From the NCBI RefSeq assembly GCF_029814825.1, contig NZ_CP122379.1:1240001-1304000 (forward strand): a stretch of DNA of 64,000 nt, given 5' to 3'. This DNA comes from Aequorivita marisscotiae. GTDB lineage: Bacteria > Bacteroidota > Bacteroidia > Flavobacteriales > Flavobacteriaceae. The position numbers were made by a program, and so were the translations under genes. Each line of letters opens with the position of its first letter. The first letter of the stretch is position 1. The notes below the pieces were generated by a model. That model was given only the letters and a program-made list of their open reading frames with translations. It was not told where the DNA came from and did no database searches. Shown here piece after piece: positions 51,234-60,048 of this stretch.

Positions 51234-52613
51234 TTAGTACTGTTTTTTAATAGTTTCTGAATCTATACGAAGCTGCGGAATATTTAAAACAGTTTCAAGA
51301 TTTGCTTTTTCGTTTATCACTTGCAACATAGATTGAAAATATTGTTGTTGGGCCGTGTATAACTGTGTCTGGGCTTGGCGCAAATCGAAACTGGCACCTA
51401 ATCCTTCTGTAAACTTAATTTGGTTTTTGTTTTCAATACGCACTGCCAAGGCGAGATTTTTCTTGGAGTTTTTATAATTTTCAATCGCGAATTGATAATT
51501 GCTTCTGGCTGAGGTGAGATCTAATTTTATTTGTTGTTTGCTCTGTTCAAAATCGGTTTTTGCTTGCTCTAAAGCAATTTTGGCGCGTTGGGTGCTGGCG
51601 CTGCGCATTCCGCTACTAAAAATGGGAATGTTTAAACTTACTCCCAAAACCGAAGATTGATACCATTTTTGGTCGCCGTTAAAAAAACTAAAATCGTTGC
51701 TATTGGCGGAAGTACCATAATTTACAAAGGCCGAAAGTCGGGGCAGATATTTACTTTTTTCAAGACGCATTTCAAAAAATCGCTGTTCGGTAAGATTATA
51801 CGCAATTTTATAATCTACATTGTCTTCAATATTTAAAGAGGCATCTAATAGCGCTAGGCTAATGTTGTTATCTGCAAGTTCATCCAAACTGTCGGTTAAA
51901 ATTACCGGGGCAAATACGTCAATTCCTAAAGCGAGATTAAACATTTGCTTTGCAATTTTCTGACTACGACGGGCATTGCTTAGCTGGGTTTCAATATCGA
52001 GTAGTGTAATTTCGAGCTGTTCAACATTTTCTTCTTCTGTTAAACCATTTTCAAAAATTTTTCTAGTTTCAAATAGGTTGTCTTCAAGATTTGTTTTGTT
52101 TTTTTCGAAAATGGCCACTAATTCCTGAGCTAAGAGCACACTTCCGTAGGCGTTAATTACGCCCTTTCTTACTTCGAGCCGGGTTTTTTCGTTTGCGTTT
52201 TCAGAAAATCTCAAAAATGCTTTTGCTGCCTTTAAACCCACCAGATAACTTCCGTCAAAAATAAGTTGGTTTAGAGTAGCTACGGCATTTGCATTTTGTT
52301 TTGTTCCGAAGGTTACCGGCGTAAAAGTACCGGGTTCGCCGCCGCCAAACTCGCCGGGAATTAAGGTTACGGGCTGTTTTAAATTATTTTGATAGCTAAC
52401 AGTACCGTCTATTTGTGGGAGCCCTTGTGCCGTGGTTTCCCACTTTTGCTTAATGGCCTTGGCAATATCGCGTCGTGCATTAATTGAGGTGTAATTACTA
52501 TCTAGCGCAAAGGTAATGGCTTCTTGTAAACTAAAACTGTAGTCTTTATTTTGCTGCGAAAAGCCTAAAGAAAAAGTAAGTACAAAACTGAAAAATAAAA
52601 GTTTTTTAGTCAT
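51234..52613 (-). CDS. TolC-family outer-membrane channel
   Basis: 459 residues with a signal peptide (KKLLFFSFVLTFSLGFSQ) and the TolC pattern of two repeats of long helical coiled coils (about 150-230 and 330-430) around beta strands; LNIPIFSSGMRSASTQRAKIALEQAK is the characteristic second-repeat entry. It is the outer-membrane exit duct for the RND pump. An eight-base overlap with tetR and the shared strand indicate one operon. Confidence 0.92.
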   Translation of the reverse strand: MTKKLLFFSFVLTFSLGFSQQNKDYSFSLQEAITFALDSNYTSINARRDIAKAIKQKWETTAQGLPQIDGTVSYQNNLKQPVTLIPGEFGGGEPGTFTPVTFGTKQNANAVATLNQLIFDGSYLVGLKAAKAFLRFSENANEKTRLEVRKGVINAYGSVLLAQELVAIFEKNKTNLEDNLFETRKIFENGLTEEENVEQLEITLLDIETQLSNARRSQKIAKQMFNLALGIDVFAPVILTDSLDELADNNISLALLDASLNIEDNVDYKIAYNLTEQRFFEMRLEKSKYLPRLSAFVNYGTSANSNDFSFFNGDQKWYQSSVLGVSLNIPIFSSGMRSASTQRAKIALEQAKTDFEQSKQQIKLDLTSARSNYQFAIENYKNSKKNLALAVRIENKNQIKFTEGLGASFDLRQAQTQLYTAQQQYFQSMLQVINEKANLETVLNIPQLRIDSETIKKQY

Positions 52614-53217
52614 TGGTTTGATGCGCTTTAATGAATTTATTTAGTGTGTTGAATCCTTCAGATGTTACAATTCCTCTTAAATGATATTCGAGATATTCTT
52701 CGTTGGCGAATTTGATCGAAAATTTTTCGAGAGGAAAAAGGTTTTGATCTTTTATACCGTGAATGCCCAAAAAATACAATCTCGCTATAAATTCAATATT
52801 AATATTGCTTCGATAAAGGCCTTGTTCTATACCTCTGCGAAGATTATTTCGGGTGTATTCCATCATTTTTTCGAAATGGTTTGCCTTAAGGTTTCCACTT
52901 ATTTCGGGATAATATTTTTGTAATTGAAATTGGGGAGAGGAGTGGTCGTTATCAATTTTGTACATTACAAACTTCTTTATTTCAAAAAGTTCTATAATCG
53001 GATTTTGGTTTTGTGAACGAATTTCGTCTATCCCATCAGTAATGCCGTGCATGACAGTGCAAGTACATTCCTTTACAAGAGCTGTTTTGTTTTTAAAATG
53101 CGTGTAAATGGTTTTTTTTGAAATTGCCATTTCGTTGGCAATATCGTCCATTGTAACACTTTTAAAACCAAGTTTTAGAAAAAGCTCAGTTGCTTTTTCA
53201 ATAATTTTATTCTTCAT
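52606..53217 (-). CDS. TetR-family repressor of the efflux operon
   Basis: 203 residues from ATG 53217. The N-terminal HTH (KIIEKATELFLKLGFKSVTMDDIANEMAISKKTIYTHFKNKTALV) is the TetR fingerprint; the remainder is the ligand-binding domain. A TTG farther upstream lies inside the -7 element and is rejected. It most likely represses itself and the pump genes by binding the inverted repeat at 53241-53268, and is released when the pump substrate binds. Confidence 0.92.
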   Translation of the reverse strand: MKNKIIEKATELFLKLGFKSVTMDDIANEMAISKKTIYTHFKNKTALVKECTCTVMHGITDGIDEIRSQNQNPIIELFEIKKFVMYKIDNDHSSPQFQLQKYYPEISGNLKANHFEKMMEYTRNNLRRGIEQGLYRSNINIEFIARLYFLGIHGIKDQNLFPLEKFSIKFANEEYLEYHLRGIVTSEGFNTLNKFIKAHQTND

Positions 53218-53226
53218 AATCGGGTG

Positions 53227-53234
53227 CAAAGGTA
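53227..53234 (-). promoter_or_regulatory. -7 element of the tetR-efflux operon
   Basis: TACCTTTG on the minus strand matches TAnnTTTG, with TTG about 20 bases upstream. Only nine bases separate it from the start codon. Confidence 0.7.
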
Positions 53235-53240
53235 GGTTGT

Positions 53241-53268
53241 GGAAACTCTAAAAACAATTATAGTTTCC
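53241..53268. promoter_or_regulatory. TetR operator candidate
   Basis: GGAAACT and AGTTTCC form a perfect 7-bp inverted repeat with a 14-base centre covering the -33 region of the operon promoter; a bound repressor would block RNA polymerase. The two-half-site layout suits a TetR dimer. Confidence 0.65.
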
Positions 53269-53375
53269 TTAGTTTTATTTTATTAACAGAAACTTAACAG
53301 GCCTGCTAATTTTCCACATAAATTGTGGGCATTCGCTTAGCTTGTTTTACTTTAGCCAAAATTTATTTTTAACGC

Positions 53376-54350
53376 ATGGAAATTTTAAAAAAATATAATA
53401 CGGCGCTTCATTCCCATCTTAAAAATGCAGTTCCCGAAAAGGGGCCACGCCAACTTTACGACCCTATAGCCTATATACTTGCGCTGGGTGGAAAGCGAAT
53501 TAGGCCGGCGTTAACATTAATGGTGTGCGATTTTTTTGGCACCGACTTTAAAAAAGCGATAAGCGCTGCGTTGGCTGTAGAATTGTTTCATAATTTTTCG
53601 CTAATTCACGATGATATTATGGACAATGCTCCATTGCGAAGAGGTGAACAAACGGTACACGAAAGATGGGATGTGAACACCGCCATTCTTTCTGGCGATG
53701 CTATGCTAATTTTAGCATACCGATTTTTTGAAAACTACGAACCTAAAATGTTTCACGAATTGGCAAAACTCTTTAGCGAAACTGCCTTGCAGGTTTGCGA
53801 AGGGCAGCAGCACGATATGGATTTTGAAACCCGGGATGACGTATCCTTGGTGGAATATATAAAAATGATAGACCATAAAACGGCTGTTTTGTTGGGGGCG
53901 GCGATGAAAATGGGTGCTATCGTGGCCGAAGTTTCGGAAACCGATAAAGATAAAATTTATGAATTTGGTAGAAATTTGGGTATAGCTTTTCAACTGCAGG
54001 ACGATTATTTGGATGTATTTGGAAATCCAGAAACCTTCGGAAAACAGGTGGGTGGCGATATTATTTCGAATAAAAAAACATTTTTGTATTTAATGGCCGT
54101 TGGGGAAGGTTCTACAACGCAATCGGAAGAATTGGAACATCTTTACAGCATAAATCCGAAAGATCCAACTGATAAAATAAATACCGTAAAAGAACTGTTT
54201 TTGGCCTCTGGCGCTGCCGAAGCAACACAAGCCGAAATAGAAAAATATAGTCAATTAGCGTATTCGCTTTTAGATACAATTAATATTTCGGCAGATAAAA
54301 AAGAAATACTTCACGAATTTGGAAGAGATTTAATGAAACGGAAGGTTTAA
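53376..54350 (+). CDS. polyprenyl synthetase (isoprenyl diphosphate synthase)
   Basis: 324 residues with both aspartate-rich motifs: FSLIHDDIMDNAPLRRGEQTVHERW (first DDxxD with the chain-length region) and FQLQDDYLDVFGN (second). GGKRIRPALTLMVCDFFG holds the basic residues for IPP binding. It elongates DMAPP/FPP by isopentenyl units to farnesyl, geranylgeranyl or longer chains; the length before the first DDxxD suggests a geranylgeranyl or octaprenyl-type enzyme, but this cannot be decided. Its stop overlaps the end of the opposite gene. Confidence 0.88.
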   Translation: MEILKKYNTALHSHLKNAVPEKGPRQLYDPIAYILALGGKRIRPALTLMVCDFFGTDFKKAISAALAVELFHNFSLIHDDIMDNAPLRRGEQTVHERWDVNTAILSGDAMLILAYRFFENYEPKMFHELAKLFSETALQVCEGQQHDMDFETRDDVSLVEYIKMIDHKTAVLLGAAMKMGAIVAEVSETDKDKIYEFGRNLGIAFQLQDDYLDVFGNPETFGKQVGGDIISNKKTFLYLMAVGEGSTTQSEELEHLYSINPKDPTDKINTVKELFLASGAAEATQAEIEKYSQLAYSLLDTINISADKKEILHEFGRDLMKRKV

Positions 54351-54880
54351 AAATACACACGTACAAATGGCGCAAAAGCACTTGCGTAAATGCTTTCATC
54401 TGCATCAAAAAGCACATCGTACCGCACGCCAATTGTAAAGTTATTACTTCTAAAACCAGCGCCAAGAAATAGGGCGGGATACCAGTAATTGGTTGTTACG
54501 TCTGGGCTGCCCAAATATTTATAGGTTCGGTTTACATTTAATTCTTCAAATTCTGCCGAGAGTTGAATTTCGGGAATTACATTATAGAGAGCCAATATGC
54601 TTCCTCCTAAAATTGTTGCATTGTTATTGTTTTTTAAACTGGCATAGGTGCCATTTAGCGCCACGCCGGCAGCAAATTGATCGTTAAATTCATAAATAGC
54701 ACTCGGAGCAAGTGTTCCGCTAAAAAAACCGTCGCCGAAACTAAGCCCAATTCCGCCTCCAAAACGTACGTGTTGCCAAAAATCACTTTTATTGTTCTGG
54801 CTAAAAATGGAGGAGGTTCCAAAAAGTAAAAATATTATAAAACATAAACTTCCATTGCACCAAAATTTGGACTTTCGCAT
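54347..54880 (-). CDS. outer-membrane beta-barrel protein
   Basis: 177 residues with a signal peptide (MRKSKFWCNGSLCFIIFLLFGTSSIFSQ), then repeated amphipathic strands with Gly-rich turns (HVRFGGGIGLSFGDGFFSGTLAPSAIYEF, LSAEFEELNVNRTYKY) and a C-terminal aromatic ending FVRVYF. The eight-strand barrel class (OmpA/OmpX-like) is likely. It has no known role. Proteins of this family next to sucA are sometimes misnamed alpha-ketoglutarate decarboxylase. The stop codon overlaps the stop of the polyprenyl synthetase gene. Confidence 0.72.
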   Translation of the reverse strand: MRKSKFWCNGSLCFIIFLLFGTSSIFSQNNKSDFWQHVRFGGGIGLSFGDGFFSGTLAPSAIYEFNDQFAAGVALNGTYASLKNNNNATILGGSILALYNVIPEIQLSAEFEELNVNRTYKYLGSPDVTTNYWYPALFLGAGFRSNNFTIGVRYDVLFDADESIYASAFAPFVRVYF

Positions 54881-54948
54881 TATGAATACTTTAAGATTTT
54901 CTAGCTATAAATATATAAAATCAAGTCGGGTAGTTTGTGTAATTGTTG

Positions 54949-54956
54949 TATTTTTG
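54949..54956 (+). promoter_or_regulatory. -7 element for sucA
   Basis: TATTTTTG matches TAnnTTTG; the ATG is 37 bases downstream. The -33 region is unclear. Confidence 0.5.
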
Positions 54957-54993
54957 TACCGTTTTATCAAAACGACTCATTTGTACATTTATC

Positions 54994-57765
54994 ATGGATA
55001 AATTTTCTTTCTTAAACGCGATTCACCCAACACAAATCGCAGAACTCTACGAAAAATATTTACAGTACCCAGACAGTGTTGAGCCAAGTTGGCGAGCATT
55101 TTTTCAAGGGTTCGATTTCGGTTCTGAAAATAGTGCACACGAATTTTTTGGCACTACCGAACCGGCAGAAACGCCTGAATACGATGTTGGCGCCATCTGC
55201 GCAGATGTAATTAAGGAATTTCAGGTTGTGAAATTAATTGATGGGTATAGAACCCGAGGGCACCTTTTTACAAAAACGAATCCAGTTAGAGATCGCAGAA
55301 AGTATACACCTACTTTAGCTATAGAAAATTTTGGGCTTTCGCAGCACGATTTAAAAGCAACATTTAGGGCGGGTGAAATATTGGGCATTGGCGATACTAC
55401 ACTCGAAGATATTATAAAACATCTTGAAAGTATTTATTGCGATTCTATCGGAATTGAATACATGTATATTCGTAAACCGAACGAAATCCAGTGGATTCAG
55501 CAAAAATTGAATGTACATGATAATCAGCCTAATTTTACTAACGAACATAAAAAGCACATTCTAAAAAAACTTAATGAAGCCGTAGCTTTTGAGAGTTTTC
55601 TTCATACAAAATACGTTGGTCAAAAACGATTTTCACTAGAAGGTGGCGAAAGTTTAATTCCAGCATTAGACACCTTAATTGAAAGTGCCGCCGAAAAAGG
55701 TGTAGAGGAGTTTGTAATGGGAATGGCTCACCGTGGACGTTTAAGTACCCTGACTAATATTTTTGGCAAAAGCGCTAAGGACATCTTTAGCGAATTTGAT
55801 GGGAAGGACTATGCACAGGATATTTTTGACGGCGATGTAAAATATCATTTAGGTTGGACCTCAAAACGCAAAACCGAATCTGGAAGAGAAATTAATTTAA
55901 ACATTGCTCCAAACCCTTCACACTTGGAAACAGTAGGGGCAGTGGTTGAAGGTATTACGCGCGCAAAACAAGACGACCATCATAAAGACAATCCAAATAA
56001 GGTTTTACCAATAATCGTACACGGAGATGCCGCAATTGCCGGTCAAGGAATTGTATATGAAATTGTGCAAATGGCACAGCTAGACGGCTATAAAACCCAA
56101 GGAACCATTCATATAGTAGTGAACAATCAAATTGGTTTTACTACCAATTACCTAGATGCGCGTTCTTCCATTTACTGCACAGATGTGGGTAAAGTTACGC
56201 TTTCACCTATTCTTCATGTAAATGCCGATGATGTAGAGGCTGTTGTGCATGCAATGATTTTTGCCCTAGATTTTAGAATGGAATTTGGTCGCGATGTTTT
56301 TATCGACTTGTTAGGTTATAGAAAATATGGCCACAACGAGGGAGACGAACCGCGATTTACGCAGCCAAAACTTTACAAAGCCATAGCCAAGCACGATAAC
56401 CCAAGTAAAATCTATGCCCAAAAATTAATTAAAGAAGGGGTAATTGACGAGGGTTACATAGACAAGCTGGAGCAAGAATACAAAGATAAATTAGAAGAAA
56501 ATCTAGAAGATTCCAGAAAGGAAGATAAAACTTCTATAACTCCATTTATGCAAGACGAATGGGAAGGCTATAATTATGCCGAAGAGGATAAAATGATGCA
56601 ACCGGTTGATACTACTTTCAACTTAAAAAAGCTGGATAAAATAGCCGAAGCAATAACAAAATTGCCTGAGGATAAAAAGTTTCTCAGAAAAATTACCAGA
56701 CTCGTTGAAGCAAGACGCACCATGTATTTTGAAGACAATAAGCTAGATTGGGCTATGGGCGAGCTTCTTGCATATGGGTCGTTACTCAACGAAGGGCACG
56801 ATGTACGCATGAGTGGGCAGGATGTTGAACGGGGAACCTTTTCGCATCGCCACGCGGTTATTAAAGTAGAAGAAAGTGAAGAAGAAATTGTTCTGCTAAA
56901 TCATTTACAGGGCGATCAAGGCGAGTTTTATATTTTTAACTCGCTACTGTCAGAATACGGAGTGGTTGGTTTTGATTATGGCTATGCTATGGCCAGTCCA
57001 AATTCGCTTACCATTTGGGAAGCACAATTTGGCGATTTTAGCAATGGTGCCCAGATAATGATAGACCAATATATTTCGGCAGCAGAGGATAAATGGAAAT
57101 TGCAAAACGGATTGGTAATGCTTTTACCACATGGATATGAAGGTCAGGGAGCGGAACATTCTTCGGCCAGAATGGAACGTTATCTGCAATTATGTGCTAC
57201 AGACAATATGTTTGTAACCAATGTAACTACTCCCGCAAACTTATTTCATCTTTTAAGAAGACAGTTAAAAACAGACTACCGAAAACCATTAATTGTTTTT
57301 ACACCTAAAAGTTTGCTGCGCCATCCAAAGGTTGTTTCAACTAAGGAAGAATTTGCAAATGGTAATTTCCAATTGTTAATTGACGATACGGAGGCAAAAG
57401 TGGCAAAGGTAAAATCGTTGGTTTTTGTTTCAGGAAAATTTTATTACGATTTACTTGAAAAAAGAGAGGAACTTAAACGAGATGACGTGGCTTTGGTACG
57501 TGTGGAACAATTATTTCCGTTGCCAATAGATGCCATGAAGAAGATTCTCAAAAAATACAAAAATGCCGACGATATAGTTTGGGCACAGGAAGAACCAAGA
57601 AATATGGGCGCCTATTCGCATATTATTATGCATTTTGAAGAAGCCAGAAACTTTAGAGTTTGCAGCAGAAAAATGTATGCAGCTCCGGCCGCTGGTAGTA
57701 CGGTTAGATCAAAAGCGCGTCATGCCAAAGTAATTGAAAACGTTTTTGATAAAAATATGGATTAG
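54994..57765 (+). CDS. sucA: 2-oxoglutarate dehydrogenase E1 component
   Basis: 923 residues from ATG 54994 (MDKFSFLNAIHPTQIAELYEKYLQYPDSV). The thiamine diphosphate site is IIVHGDAAIAGQGIVYEIVQMAQLDGY and the N-terminal region that binds E2 contains the family PTQIAELYEKYLQ. E1 decarboxylates 2-oxoglutarate and transfers the succinyl group to the lipoyl domain of E2. A longer frame to 54943 starts before the -7 element and is rejected. odhB follows after 81 bp. Confidence 0.95.
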   Translation: MDKFSFLNAIHPTQIAELYEKYLQYPDSVEPSWRAFFQGFDFGSENSAHEFFGTTEPAETPEYDVGAICADVIKEFQVVKLIDGYRTRGHLFTKTNPVRDRRKYTPTLAIENFGLSQHDLKATFRAGEILGIGDTTLEDIIKHLESIYCDSIGIEYMYIRKPNEIQWIQQKLNVHDNQPNFTNEHKKHILKKLNEAVAFESFLHTKYVGQKRFSLEGGESLIPALDTLIESAAEKGVEEFVMGMAHRGRLSTLTNIFGKSAKDIFSEFDGKDYAQDIFDGDVKYHLGWTSKRKTESGREINLNIAPNPSHLETVGAVVEGITRAKQDDHHKDNPNKVLPIIVHGDAAIAGQGIVYEIVQMAQLDGYKTQGTIHIVVNNQIGFTTNYLDARSSIYCTDVGKVTLSPILHVNADDVEAVVHAMIFALDFRMEFGRDVFIDLLGYRKYGHNEGDEPRFTQPKLYKAIAKHDNPSKIYAQKLIKEGVIDEGYIDKLEQEYKDKLEENLEDSRKEDKTSITPFMQDEWEGYNYAEEDKMMQPVDTTFNLKKLDKIAEAITKLPEDKKFLRKITRLVEARRTMYFEDNKLDWAMGELLAYGSLLNEGHDVRMSGQDVERGTFSHRHAVIKVEESEEEIVLLNHLQGDQGEFYIFNSLLSEYGVVGFDYGYAMASPNSLTIWEAQFGDFSNGAQIMIDQYISAAEDKWKLQNGLVMLLPHGYEGQGAEHSSARMERYLQLCATDNMFVTNVTTPANLFHLLRRQLKTDYRKPLIVFTPKSLLRHPKVVSTKEEFANGNFQLLIDDTEAKVAKVKSLVFVSGKFYYDLLEKREELKRDDVALVRVEQLFPLPIDAMKKILKKYKNADDIVWAQEEPRNMGAYSHIIMHFEEARNFRVCSRKMYAAPAAGSTVRSKARHAKVIENVFDKNMD

Positions 57766-57846
57766 TTTTTCTAAAATTTTAGTAGAAAAACAAAATAACT
57801 TAAATTAGAAAATTGTAAACCTAGGTTTATATTAAATAACAATAAT

Positions 57847-59118
57847 ATGGCATTAGAAATGAAAGTCCCATCTCCGGGAGAATCTATCACCGAAGTAGAA
57901 ATAGCATCTTGGCTAGTAAAAGACGGCGATTATGTTGAAAAAGATCAGGCAATTGCCGAAGTAGATAGCGATAAAGCTACATTAGAACTTCCAGCAGAAG
58001 CCAGTGGTATTATTACGCTAAAGGCCGAAGAGGGAGATTTAGTTGCCGTTGGCGAAGTAGTATGCTTGATAGACACAGATGCCGAGAAACCAGGTGACAA
58101 TAAAAAGGAAGCTACTGATGAAAAGAAAGCAGAAGCTCCAAAAGAAAAAGAAGAAACTGCCTCTAAGAAAGCAGACTCTAAAATAGAAACACCGTCTAAA
58201 CCCTCTACTCCCAACCAGGAGCAAGATAAAAAAACGTATGCCTCTGGCACGCCATCGCCGGCGGCCAAGAAAATTCTCAGCGAAAAGAATATTTCGGCAA
58301 AAGATGTAAAAGGCTCGGGGCGCGATGGTCGAATAACCAAAGACGACGCGAGCAAAGCTGCAGCGCCATCTATGGGAACCCCTGGAACAGGTAGTCGTGG
58401 CAGCGAGCGTAAAAGACTCTCTATGCTTCGAAGAAAAGTTGCAGAACGTTTGGTTTCGGCCAAAAATGAAACTGCCATGCTTACTACGTTTAACGAAGTA
58501 GATATGACGGCAATCTTTGAATTGCGAAGCCAATACAAAGAACAATTTAAAGAAAAGCACGGAGTAGGACTTGGTTTTATGTCGTTTTTTACACTGGCCG
58601 TGGTGCGAGCACTGGAACTATATCCAGATGTAAACTCTATGATTGATGGCGATGATATGATTACCTACGATTTTAAAGATATTTCTATCGCCGTTTCTGG
58701 GCCCAAAGGATTGATGGTGCCCGTAATTAGAAATGCAGAAAATTTAAGTTTTAGAGGTGTTGAAAACGAAGTGAAAAGACTTGCCATTAGAGCACGAGAT
58801 GGACAGATTACTGTAGATGAAATGACGGGTGGAACATTTACCATTTCTAACGGAGGTGTTTTTGGAAGCATGCTTTCAACCCCAATTATTAATCCGCCGC
58901 AATCTGCAATTTTAGGAATGCACAACATTGTTGAGCGCGCAATTGTTCGCGATGGGGGTATTGTAGTGGCGCCTGTAATGTATGTTGCACTTTCTTATGA
59001 CCATAGAATTATTGACGGTCGCGAATCTGTAGGTTTCTTGGTAGCGATAAAAGAGGCACTGGAAAGTCCCGAAGAATTATTGATGGACAACGACGTTAAA
59101 CACGCGCTGGAATTATAA
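57847..59118 (+). CDS. odhB: dihydrolipoamide succinyltransferase (E2 of 2-oxoglutarate dehydrogenase)
   Basis: 423 residues: lipoyl domain (1-80, with the lipoylated Lys in VDSDKATLELPAE), a long Lys/Glu/Pro/Ala-rich linker, the E1/E3-binding domain (about 135-170, SPAAKKILSEKNISAKDVKGSGRDGRITKDD), and the catalytic domain (190-423) with YDHRIIDGRESVGFLVAIKEALE near the end carrying the active His and Asp. It is the core of the complex. A strong terminator follows. Confidence 0.95.
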   Translation: MALEMKVPSPGESITEVEIASWLVKDGDYVEKDQAIAEVDSDKATLELPAEASGIITLKAEEGDLVAVGEVVCLIDTDAEKPGDNKKEATDEKKAEAPKEKEETASKKADSKIETPSKPSTPNQEQDKKTYASGTPSPAAKKILSEKNISAKDVKGSGRDGRITKDDASKAAAPSMGTPGTGSRGSERKRLSMLRRKVAERLVSAKNETAMLTTFNEVDMTAIFELRSQYKEQFKEKHGVGLGFMSFFTLAVVRALELYPDVNSMIDGDDMITYDFKDISIAVSGPKGLMVPVIRNAENLSFRGVENEVKRLAIRARDGQITVDEMTGGTFTISNGGVFGSMLSTPIINPPQSAILGMHNIVERAIVRDGGIVVAPVMYVALSYDHRIIDGRESVGFLVAIKEALESPEELLMDNDVKHALEL

Positions 59119-59137
59119 CTTAATTAAATACTATAAA

Positions 59138-59165
59138 AAAATCCGGCCTGTAGAGCCGGATTTTT
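59138..59165 (+). terminator. terminator of odhB
   Basis: AAATCCGGC and GCCGGATTT are a perfect 9-bp stem around CTGTAGA, followed by a T-tract. Confidence 0.9.
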
Positions 59166-59188
59166 GCTGGTTAGCTAGTATTCAATTT

Positions 59189-59332
59189 TCAATTAAAGAG
59201 AATTGTATTAATTAAGTTTAGTAATAAAATTAAAACAATCGAAACAATTAACACTGTTACTGCAGGTTTCTTACCAATGAATAAGGTACGGTTGTTACCT
59301 CTTCTATTTTCTGTATATATTGAATCCTTCAT
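59189..59332 (-). CDS. 47-residue single-helix membrane protein
   Basis: An uninterrupted frame from ATG to TGA on the minus strand between odhB and the response regulator gene. The protein begins MKDSIYTENRRGNNRTLFIG, followed by a basic short segment and one membrane helix (VTVLIVSIVLILLLNLI) ending NTILFN. The positively charged N-terminus suggests N-in orientation. It has no known family. The frame is real-looking (ordinary codon use, helix-length hydrophobic stretch) but short, so it may be spurious. Confidence 0.5.
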   Translation of the reverse strand: MKDSIYTENRRGNNRTLFIGKKPAVTVLIVSIVLILLLNLINTILFN

Positions 59333-59409
59333 AGTGTAAATATCCATTATTTAGTAGAAAGATAAAATACGTGTTAACACGTAATTTTTTGATTTGTGGA
59401 TATTTGGTT

Positions 59410-60048
59410 CTAAAGTAGCTTGTCGTGATGTTCCTTTGCCCAAATAAGCAAGCTATTGGTTTTTGGTTCAATTTTAAGTTTTGTAATTATATTACTTCGG
59501 TGTTTTTCTACCGTTCGGTACGAAATAAAGAGTTGTGAAGCAATTTCCTTATTTGTTTTATCCTGAGCTATTAATTTTAAAATCTTTTTTTCGGAAGGTG
59601 TAAGTGTGTCTAGCTCGCTAACCTCTACGGGCACAACACCAATGAGTTCCTTTATTCTATCGCTGAAAAAGGGCGCGCCATCTTTTACGGTTTTTATACA
59701 ATTTTCTATTTCTTCCAAAGCAAATTCTTTTAAGATATATCCAAAAATATTTAGCTCCTTTGCTTTTTGATACAACTCCTTTTCTTTATGAAGTGTAATT
59801 AACACAATTTTAGTTTCAATTTGGGCGCCTTTGCATTGCTTGGCAATTTCCAGCCCAGACATAAATGGCATCTGAATATCTAAAATGGCGATGTCCGGAT
59901 TTTTTTGGGTTATAAGGTTGTACGCCTCCCTTCCGTCGCTACCGCTTCCTAGAAGATTATATCCTTTTTCAATTAAAAAATCGCTTAATCCTTTTAATAA
60001 AAGGGGATGGTCGTCTGCGATAATAATAGATGGTTTTGTGTTGCTCAT
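59410..60048 (-). CDS. LuxR-type response regulator (NarL/FixJ family)
   Basis: 212 residues: receiver domain (1-125) with the acidic pair ADDHPLLL, the phosphoacceptor Asp57 in LDIQMPFMSG, and Lys in LITLHKEKE; then a LuxR HTH (about 150-212, LTPSEKKILKLIAQDKTNKEIASQLFISYRTVEKHRSNII). It is a transcription regulator. It overlaps the histidine kinase by four bases (ATGA), so they form a pair. Confidence 0.93.
   Translation of the reverse strand: MSNTKPSIIIADDHPLLLKGLSDFLIEKGYNLLGSGSDGREAYNLITQKNPDIAILDIQMPFMSGLEIAKQCKGAQIETKIVLITLHKEKELYQKAKELNIFGYILKEFALEEIENCIKTVKDGAPFFSDRIKELIGVVPVEVSELDTLTPSEKKILKLIAQDKTNKEIASQLFISYRTVEKHRSNIITKLKIEPKTNSLLIWAKEHHDKLL

Noticed and set aside
57945..58560. 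Long frames on the minus strand over odhB
   Set aside because: They mirror the low-complexity Ala/Lys/Pro linker of odhB and have no independent signals.
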